The notes below the pieces were generated by a model. That model was not told where the DNA came from. It was given only the letters and a program-made list of their open reading frames with translations, and searched no databases. From Bacteroidota bacterium (GTDB lineage: Bacteria > Bacteroidota > Ignavibacteria > Ignavibacteriales > Melioribacteraceae): a DNA stretch of 11,894 bases. Shown in pieces: positions 6,863-11,894 of this stretch. The stretch lies in contig JAEXUB010000273.1 of the NCBI GenBank assembly GCA_023453125.1, forward strand, positions 1-11,894, read 5' to 3'. A program made the translations under genes and the position numbers. Numbering within the stretch: position 1 is the stretch's first letter; each line of letters begins with the position of its first letter.

Positions 6863-9328
6863 TTATCTTACCACTATATTATAAATCTTCTTAGGCACGT
6901 AAATTTCTTTTACAACCGTTTTCCCTTCTGTATGGGCTTTTACTTTTTCATCGGACCAGGCTGCGGTTTTAACTTCCGCTTCAGAGGCTCCTGCCGGAAG
7001 TTCAATTGTTGAACGGAGCTTTCCGCTTACCTGAACGGCAATAGTCATCTTATCCGATGTAAGGGCTTTTTCATCTGCCTTAAACCAAACAGGGTTTGAG
7101 AACAAGGATTTCTCCTTGCCGATAACCTGCCAGCATTCCTCTCCCAGATGCGGCGCAAGAGGAGCGAGCATAACAATCATTCTTTCAAGAGTATATGATA
7201 TAAGGTCTTTTCTGCAGGCCGAGAGGCTCTTGAGTTCGTTTAAAAGTTCCATCAGTGCGGCAACGGCAGTATTAAAACGGAAGTTTTCAGTTTCCACCGA
7301 TACCTTTTCCAATGTCTGGTTTATTTTCCTGTAAATCGCTTTTTCTGTTTCGTTCAGTTCATCAATATTATATTTTTCATTTGCCGGAAATTCCTTTGCA
7401 ACATTGGCATTCGCCGTAACCATTGCATAAGTCCTCTGCACAAAGCGGTCAACGCCCACAATTCCCTTATCGCTCCAGTCCCCGCCAAGCTCATAGGGAC
7501 CCATGAACATCAGGTACATCCTGAATACGTCTGCGCCTACGTTTACAATAAAATCATCCGGGTTAACAACATTCCCTTTTGATTTTGACATCTTGGCACC
7601 CTGATTTGTAATAGTGCCCTGATGAATAAGCTTGCTGAAAGGCTCATTGCTGTTTACCATTCCGATGTCGCGGAGAAATTTATGGATAAATCTTGCATAA
7701 AGAAGATGCATTGTAGCGTGTTCGGCGCCTCCAACATACATATCAACGGGAGCCCAGGCATTTGCAAGTTCCTTATCGAACATTCCCTTATCGAATTTAG
7801 GATTCATATAGCGGAGATAATACCAGGATGAATCAACGAATGTATCCATAGTATCTGCATCGCGGTGCGCGTGCCCGCCGCATTTTGGACAGGTTGTATT
7901 AACAAATTCGCTGTTGCCTGCAAGAGGCGAACCGCCGTCGGGCTTAAAATCCACATTATAAGGGAGCACAACCGGGAGCTGATCTTCCGGTACCGGTACT
8001 TCGCCGCATTTTTCGCAGTGAATTACCGGAATTGGGGTTCCCCAATAACGCTGACGCGAAATGAGCCAGTCTCTAAGCCTGTAATTTATTTTCCCTTTGC
8101 CTGTTCCGGCCGCTTCAAGATCTTTTATAATTTCCTGAATACCGAGATCGGAACGGATACCATCATATTTACCCGAGTTTATCATTGCACCAACTTCGGT
8201 AAATGCTTCAGCAAGTTCTTCCTCAGGATTTGTGCCTTCTTTTAAAATTACTTTTTTAATAGGCATATTGAATTTCTTAGCAAACTCAAAATCCCTTTCA
8301 TCGTGTCCGGGTACAGCCATTACGCATCCGGTACCGTATGTAGCAAGCACGTAATCTGCAACCCATACGGGTATCTTCTCCCCGTTAACAGGATTTATAG
8401 CGAATGCACCGGTAGGCACTCCGGTTTTCTCCTTTACAGTGGATGTGCGTTCAACTTCGGTTAATGTGCGCACCTGATCTATATATTTTTCAATACCGTC
8501 AATATATTCCGGTTTCGCAATTTTTTTAACAAGCGGATGTTCCGGAGCAATAACCACATAGGTAACGCCGAAGAGAGTATCGGGGCGTGTTGTAAAGACA
8601 GTCATCTTTTCATCTGTCCCTTCAATCTTAAAATCAACCTCGGCTCCTACACTTTTTCCAATCCAGTTTGTCTGCATAAGCTTTGTCTTTTCCGGCCAGT
8701 CAATTGTATTAAGACCGTCAAGAAGTTCTTCGGCGTAGCTTGTAATTTTAAAAAACCATTGTGTAAGGTTCTTCTGAATTACAGTTGTATTACACCGTTC
8801 GCAGCCTCCGTCCCCCATTACCTGCTCATTTGCGAGCACAGTCTGGCAGGAGGGGCACCAGTTAACCGGCGCGTTCTTTCTGTATGCAAGTCCTTTCTTA
8901 TACAGCTGTAAAAAGAGCCACTGGTTCCATTTGTAATATTCAGGAACGCAGGTAAGCATTTCGGCATCCCAATCGTACATACATCCCATTCTCTTAAGCA
9001 TTTCCCTTATATCGGAAATGTTCTTAAAAGTGCTGTCCTGAGGGTGGACGCCTGTTTTAATGGCATAGTTTTCAGCCGGAAGACCGAATGCGTCATATCC
9101 CATCGGTTCAAATACATTATATCCCTGCAGTTTCTTAAAACGGGCCCAGCTGTCGGTTGGTCCGTAATTGTACCAGTGCCCGCAGTGAAGTTTTGCCCCG
9201 GAGGGATAAATAAACATTACAAGGCAATAGATTTTCTTGGCCGTTTCGGAGAGATCGGTTTTAAAAATCTTCTCTTCTTCCCAGATTTTCTGCCATTTTG
9301 CTTCAATTTCTTCAAAAGAGTATTTCAT
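6863..9328 (-). CDS. leuS: Leucyl-tRNA synthetase
   Basis: Attaches leucine to tRNA-Leu; class I synthetase with its own proofreading domain, cytoplasmic. The 821-residue length fits bacterial LeuRS. The ATP-binding HIGH motif is present as H-C-G-H (48-51) after Y-P-S-G. M-G-Y-D-A-F-G-L-P-A-E-N (76-87) follows. A zinc-knuckle pattern C158/C161 with C176/C179 precedes the CP1 editing domain, which has T-T-R-P-D-T (246-251) and the editing Asp in H-D-E-R-D-F-E (342-348). A second Cys pair set is at 438/441 and 480/483. K-M-S-K-S is at 579-583. The tRNA-binding helical domain and the small C-terminal domain (about 760-821) complete the enzyme. It is the first gene of the minus-strand block, with weak Shine-Dalgarno sequence before the ATG. 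Confidence 0.97.
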   Translation of the reverse strand: MKYSFEEIEAKWQKIWEEEKIFKTDLSETAKKIYCLVMFIYPSGAKLHCGHWYNYGPTDSWARFKKLQGYNVFEPMGYDAFGLPAENYAIKTGVHPQDSTFKNISDIREMLKRMGCMYDWDAEMLTCVPEYYKWNQWLFLQLYKKGLAYRKNAPVNWCPSCQTVLANEQVMGDGGCERCNTTVIQKNLTQWFFKITSYAEELLDGLNTIDWPEKTKLMQTNWIGKSVGAEVDFKIEGTDEKMTVFTTRPDTLFGVTYVVIAPEHPLVKKIAKPEYIDGIEKYIDQVRTLTEVERTSTVKEKTGVPTGAFAINPVNGEKIPVWVADYVLATYGTGCVMAVPGHDERDFEFAKKFNMPIKKVILKEGTNPEEELAEAFTEVGAMINSGKYDGIRSDLGIQEIIKDLEAAGTGKGKINYRLRDWLISRQRYWGTPIPVIHCEKCGEVPVPEDQLPVVLPYNVDFKPDGGSPLAGNSEFVNTTCPKCGGHAHRDADTMDTFVDSSWYYLRYMNPKFDKGMFDKELANAWAPVDMYVGGAEHATMHLLYARFIHKFLRDIGMVNSNEPFSKLIHQGTITNQGAKMSKSKGNVVNPDDFIVNVGADVFRMYLMFMGPYELGGDWSDKGIVGVDRFVQRTYAMVTANANVAKEFPANEKYNIDELNETEKAIYRKINQTLEKVSVETENFRFNTAVAALMELLNELKSLSACRKDLISYTLERMIVMLAPLAPHLGEECWQVIGKEKSLFSNPVWFKADEKALTSDKMTIAVQVSGKLRSTIELPAGASEAEVKTAAWSDEKVKAHTEGKTVVKEIYVPKKIYNIVVR

Positions 9329-9397
9329 TTTACAGTCTGTATTATTATTTAAAATTAGCCTTAAAAGTTATCAAAAATGCGCTGGTTAAGCAAACTT

Positions 9398-9449
9398 AAA
9401 GGAGGTGCCGGCTAAAAAAGGAAAACTTCGTTTTTGGCCTTTAATAGCC
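9398..9449. other. Structured leader element with a Shine-Dalgarno / anti-Shine-Dalgarno sequence
   Basis: AAAGGAGGTG (9398-9407) is a 10-base perfect complement of the usual bacterial 16S rRNA 3' tail. It has no start codon at useful spacing on the plus strand. On the minus strand, the leuS leader side, it reads as a copy of the tail itself. Directly beside it 9410-9449 can fold on itself: GGCTA/TAGCC (9410-9414 and 9445-9449), an AA/AA internal loop, AAAGG/CCTTT (9417-9421 and 9438-9442), a three-base bulge, and AAAAC/GTTTT (9422-9426 and 9430-9434) with a 3-base loop. No T-run follows on either strand. Function unknown; it could be a leuS leader control element. Confidence 0.4.
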
Positions 9450-9460
9450 AACTTAAAACT

Positions 9461-9488
9461 TTGTGATTTACTTCATATCGTATATAAT
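9461..9488 (+). promoter_or_regulatory. Candidate promoter for the lipoprotein gene
   Basis: TTGTGA (9461-9466, 4 of 6 matches) is followed after 16 bases by a perfect TATAAT (9483-9488). Transcription would start near 9495, giving a leader of about 135 bases before the ATG at 9629. Other AT-rich boxes closer to the gene are possible, including some fitting the Bacteroidota TAnnTTTG style less well, so the choice is tentative. Confidence 0.38.
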
Positions 9489-9628
9489 ATCCTATTTTAT
9501 TTTAACTTGAAGTTTATTGTTTTTAACAGAAACATATTCTATTTTCAATTTATACTTGAACGTTCTTTGGCATTTTAATTTTTTTATTAATAAACAATAA
9601 AGCGAATAACTCTATAAGGAGAAGTACC

Positions 9629-10972
9629 ATGCAGCCGAGAAAGGTATTTTCACTCTTAATTATTGCGGCACTGCTGAACTTAATGTTCATCAGCTGCAAG
9701 AAAAGCGACGACAATCCTGCCGAGCCGGGAGCCGGAGGGGACGGAGAAGAAAAAATTGTCCAGATCAATTCTCTCTCATCAGGATCTGTAAGTACAACAG
9801 CGGGACATAAAGTTCAGGTAATTCCGGGTACTGTTCCTCAGAATTCATCAGGACAGAGCGGAACGGTTACATTCTCAATTGAAACCAAGGTAACACCTCC
9901 CAAAGCACTGCCAACCGGAGCATCATTAAAATCGGATTACATTAAAGTAGGCCCCGACGGATTCAATTTCCGCTGGCCGGTTAAAGTAACAATTCCATTT
10001 ACAAATGCCGATGCTTCAGATATTAAAATTCTCTATCTCGATCCTCTGCAGGATAAATGGGTAATTGTTCCCGCAAACGAAATTGATGCTACAGCGAAAA
10101 CAATCTCTATTGACGTTCTAACACTTGGTTATTTCTGCGCCGCAACAATATCTTCAGGGTTCGCTAAAGTAACGGCTGAAGATTCAGACGGGGGATTTGA
10201 GTTTGCGGCCAGCGACAACACCTACTACTACAGCCTTACTGTCGGCACTGTTTCCGCATGGAAATATTCATATCAAGCTGCCTGGTATACAAATATTTTA
10301 GGTGCTTCCGGTTCAACAGGTTCTCAGCCAACCGGCGGACCGAGACCGCCAACGCATATTCACCTGCCCCAGGCTACATATCAGATATGGATTACAAGAA
10401 CTACACCGGGTACATTGTCAACACTTCCAAAAATTGAATATTATACCGTTCCCGCTACCGGTACAATAAGCCAGCCTGTTACTTATACAGGCCCGCTTTC
10501 AACGGGACAGGGATGGACAACATTAAGTCTCCCGGGAGGCGGACAATGGGTTGAAGGAAGACCTTCCAACTGGCTGCAGCCTACAGTTACATACGGTACA
10601 GGTGAATTCCAGGCTACTTTAACCTGGGTTACTCAGTCGGGTAAGTCATCCGACATTGACCTGCATCTATATGGACCGAATAATATGCACGTATTTTACG
10701 GAACCACCACATCATCAGACCAGACTTTGCAATTAGACAGAGACTGGCTGCAGACTCCTTACGGAAATGCTGTTGAAAATATTTATAGTGTAGGAACAAT
10801 GCCTTCCGGACAGTATACAATCAGAGTAAATCTGTATTCCGGTTCTACTAATACTTACAATATAAGAGTTGTCCGTAACGGTTCAGTTCAGTCATGGACA
10901 AACACAATTAGCACTACCAATCCAGGTAACGATATAAGTAAAATGCAGGATATTGTTACCTTCACAAAATAA
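9629..10972 (+). CDS. Outer-membrane or surface lipoprotein with ZU5-like and DUF2135/YfaP-like domains
   Basis: 447-residue exported lipoprotein. A short basic start and hydrophobic stretch (6-21) end in F-I-S-C, with Cys23 as lipid acceptor. K-K-S-D-D follows, resembling the charged export tag of Bacteroidota surface lipoproteins; a flexible Pro/Gly/Glu linker reaches about residue 42. Residues about 43-170 look like a ZU5-type beta domain: G-T-V-T-F-S-I, then I-K-V-G-P-D-G-F-N-F-R-W-P-V-K-V-T-I-P (105-123). Residues about 175-315 are rich in Tyr, Trp, Thr and Gly and are not recognised. Residues about 326-445 resemble DUF2135/YfaP: L-T-W with D-I-D-L-H-L-Y-G-P (342-350), likely metal-binding Asp residues, and M-P-S-G-Q-Y-T-I-R-V (391-400). 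No enzyme residues are evident, so a binding or structural role is likely. AAGGAG lies 7 bases before the ATG, and a strong terminator follows the stop, so this is a single-gene unit. Confidence 0.85.
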   Translation: MQPRKVFSLLIIAALLNLMFISCKKSDDNPAEPGAGGDGEEKIVQINSLSSGSVSTTAGHKVQVIPGTVPQNSSGQSGTVTFSIETKVTPPKALPTGASLKSDYIKVGPDGFNFRWPVKVTIPFTNADASDIKILYLDPLQDKWVIVPANEIDATAKTISIDVLTLGYFCAATISSGFAKVTAEDSDGGFEFAASDNTYYYSLTVGTVSAWKYSYQAAWYTNILGASGSTGSQPTGGPRPPTHIHLPQATYQIWITRTTPGTLSTLPKIEYYTVPATGTISQPVTYTGPLSTGQGWTTLSLPGGGQWVEGRPSNWLQPTVTYGTGEFQATLTWVTQSGKSSDIDLHLYGPNNMHVFYGTTTSSDQTLQLDRDWLQTPYGNAVENIYSVGTMPSGQYTIRVNLYSGSTNTYNIRVVRNGSVQSWTNTISTTNPGNDISKMQDIVTFTK

Positions 10973-10990
10973 GCAGAAACAATTTCTTAA

Positions 10991-11016
10991 AAGCCCGCTT
11001 TCAGCGGGCTTTTTTA
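10991..11016 (+). terminator. Strong intrinsic terminator of the lipoprotein gene
   Basis: AAGCCCGCT (10991-10999) pairs perfectly with AGCGGGCTT (11003-11011) around a TTC loop. It runs straight into a six-T tract (11010-11015). The GC-rich stem, tight loop and T-run make a textbook Rho-independent terminator 18 bases after the stop codon. It isolates the lipoprotein transcript from the peptidase gene downstream. Confidence 0.92.
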
Positions 11017-11038
11017 TTATCCCCCTCCCTACTTTCCC

Positions 11039-11067
11039 TTGAACTTTCACATACTACTTTCTTAAAT
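11039..11067 (+). promoter_or_regulatory. Candidate promoter for the S9 peptidase gene
   Basis: TTGAAC (11039-11044) and TTAAAT (11062-11067) are 17 bases apart, each matching the consensus at 4 of 6 positions. Because a strong terminator lies just upstream, a promoter must exist in the 83 bases before the ATG, and this is the best fit. The leader would be about 25 bases. Confidence 0.38.
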
Positions 11068-11099
11068 TTAACCTAAGATTATAACTTTATGAGGATGAA

Positions 11100-11894
11100 A
11101 TGAAAAAGCTGTTAAACATAATTCTCCTTTTTGCCTTGGCGTTTTCTGTAAATGCACAAACCAAAAGAGCAATGACTGTAGAAGATATGTGGAAGATGAA
11201 ACGTATCGGAGGTTACGATGTATCCCCCGACGGAAAAACAATCGCGTTCGCAGTTACAACTTATAAGATGGAAACAAACAAGGGGAACTCCGATATTTAT
11301 CTTATCGATTCGGACGGAAAAAACCTGCGCCCGTTTATGAATAGCGAAGCAGGCGAAAGCTCTCCTAAATTTACCCCCGACGGAAAGAAAATAGCCTATT
11401 CCAAGAGGGGACAGGTCTGGATTGCCAATACAGACGGCACAGACGATAAACAGCTTACCAATATATATACCGGCGCAAGCGGATTCGTATTTTCCAAAGA
11501 CGGAAAGAAAATGCTCTTTGTTTCTGAAGTCTATCCCGAAGCGGCAGACCAGGAAGCAAATAAGAAAATGGATGAAGAAAGGGATGCTAGCCTTGTTAAG
11601 GCTTCAATATTTACCGAACTGATGTACCGCAACTTCGACCACTGGCGCGGCGATAAGAGAAGCCATCTTTTCCTCTTCGATATTGAAAAGAATGAATACA
11701 CCGATCTTACATTTAAAAGCTACGCCGAGGTTCCACCGGTAGATTTGGGAACCGACGGAGATTATATCTTCTCCCCAGACGGCAAAGAAGTTGCATATAC
11801 AATGAATCTTGACAAACAGGTGGCCGTAAGCACCAATAACGATATTTTCATTGTAAACCTCGACGATGTTAAAAAAGGGGAAGTTGTTCCCGCA
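11100..11894 (+). CDS. Secreted S9-family peptidase (prolyl oligopeptidase / DPP5-like), N-terminal part, runs off the right edge
   Basis: 265 codons are present; the frame is open to the last base. An N-terminal signal peptide (basic M-K-K, hydrophobic 4-16, cleavage likely after V-N-A at residue 19) predicts export. What is visible is the beta-propeller that gates the active site in S9 enzymes. It shows repeated S/T-P-D-G-K blade motifs: V-S-P-D-G-K-T-I-A-F, F-T-P-D-G-K-K-I-A-Y, F-S-K-D-G-K-K-M-L-F and F-S-P-D-G-K-E-V-A-Y. The segment E-L-M-Y-R-N-F-D-H-W-R-G-D-K-R-S-H-L-F is typical of acylaminoacyl-peptidase or DPP5-like members. The catalytic Ser-Asp-His hydrolase domain would lie to the right, so activity is inferred from the family. 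GAGG (11091-11094) sits 5 bases before the chosen ATG; two earlier ATGs (11089, 11095) hit a stop at once. A TolB-like propeller protein without peptidase domain is the main alternative. Confidence 0.87.
   Translation, partial: MKKLLNIILLFALAFSVNAQTKRAMTVEDMWKMKRIGGYDVSPDGKTIAFAVTTYKMETNKGNSDIYLIDSDGKNLRPFMNSEAGESSPKFTPDGKKIAYSKRGQVWIANTDGTDDKQLTNIYTGASGFVFSKDGKKMLFVSEVYPEAADQEANKKMDEERDASLVKASIFTELMYRNFDHWRGDKRSHLFLFDIEKNEYTDLTFKSYAEVPPVDLGTDGDYIFSPDGKEVAYTMNLDKQVAVSTNNDIFIVNLDDVKKGEVVPA

Larger units (their letters stand above)
9329..9628. other. Divergent intergenic region between leuS and the lipoprotein gene
   Basis: 300 bases, very AT-rich, with no convincing gene. It must hold the promoters of leuS (leftward) and of the lipoprotein gene (rightward). 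It contains a structured block (9398-9449), a plus-strand promoter candidate (9461-9488) and a good Shine-Dalgarno AAGGAG (9616-9621), 7 bases before the lipoprotein ATG. For leuS the best guess on the minus strand is TATTAT, complementary to ATAATA at 9485-9490, with only a poor -35. This would give leuS a leader of about 150 bases that includes the structured block. Confidence 0.6.

Noticed and set aside
7865..8245. 126-codon open frame on the plus strand inside leuS
   Set aside because: It lies antisense to a highly conserved part of leuS, has no domain or ribosome-binding site, and is explained by the codon pattern of the real gene.
8537..8911. 124-codon open frame on the plus strand inside leuS
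   Set aside because: Antisense shadow of the leuS editing and zinc regions; Cys-rich look comes from the opposite strand's codons, with no supporting signals.
9405..9578. 57-codon frame starting at a GTG in the leuS / lipoprotein intergenic region
   Set aside because: The GTG is part of the only Shine-Dalgarno-like sequence, so it could not serve as its start; the product is basic and low-complexity as expected from random AT-rich DNA.
9329..9628. tRNA gene or T-box riboswitch upstream of leuS
   Set aside because: No cloverleaf, GTTC-type T-loop or T-box consensus is visible, and T-boxes are not expected in this kind of Gram-negative bacterium.
9550..9768. 72-codon open frame on the minus strand with a hydrophobic stretch, resembling a small membrane protein
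   Set aside because: It overlaps the signal peptide of the lipoprotein gene in antisense; the hydrophobic run mirrors AT-rich DNA, and the plus-strand gene has far better support.
1..11894. CRISPR array, insertion sequence, prophage or defence island
   Set aside because: No regularly spaced repeats, transposase, integrase, terminal inverted repeats or defence-type domains; gene content is housekeeping and cell-envelope.

Overview
This window looks like an ordinary chromosomal stretch from a moderately AT-rich Gram-negative bacterium of the Bacteroidota/Chlorobiota/Ignavibacteriota group. The evidence for this is a heptosyltransferase-type glycosyltransferase (which implies a lipopolysaccharide-like outer layer), a lipoprotein whose acceptor cysteine is followed by K-K-S-D-D as in many Bacteroidota lipoproteins, and a secreted S9 peptidase typical of that group. 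The placement is an inference from protein style. There is no rRNA gene or other marker here to settle it.

Layout. The left edge (1-365, minus) holds the N-terminal third of a GT9 glycosyltransferase. It diverges from a small unrecognised gene (482-748, plus), which converges on a minus-strand block across a perfect hairpin (759-784). In its own reading direction that block is leuS (9328-6863), serS (6786-5512), a hairpin with a T-run (5431-5388), two half-size ABC exporter genes (5355-3610 and 3608-1824) and fbp (1811-798). The exporter genes are 1 base apart and fbp follows 12 bases later, so these three probably form one operon. A 300-base divergent intergenic region (9329-9628) separates leuS from a plus-strand lipoprotein gene (9629-10972) with a textbook terminator. 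The N-terminal part of a secreted S9-family peptidase (11100 to the right edge) follows.

How the genes fit together. LeuS and SerS charge tRNAs. The two ABC half-transporters carry complementary substitutions: catalytic Glu replaced by Asp in one, LSVGQ instead of LSGGQ in the other. This is what a heterodimeric exporter with one working and one degenerate ATP site should show. Fbp makes fructose 6-phosphate in gluconeogenesis and has no obvious link to the exporter beyond co-transcription. The lipoprotein (ZU5-like plus DUF2135/YfaP-like domains) and the S9 peptidase both act outside the cytoplasm, but a strong terminator separates them.

I see no CRISPR array, insertion sequence, phage gene, tRNA or rRNA gene, and no clearly new multi-gene system. 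The items most worth a second look are the structured leuS/lipoprotein intergenic region, which carries a 10-base match to the complement of the 16S rRNA tail; the lipoprotein's unassigned middle region; the asymmetric ABC pair; and the uncharacterised 88-residue protein.
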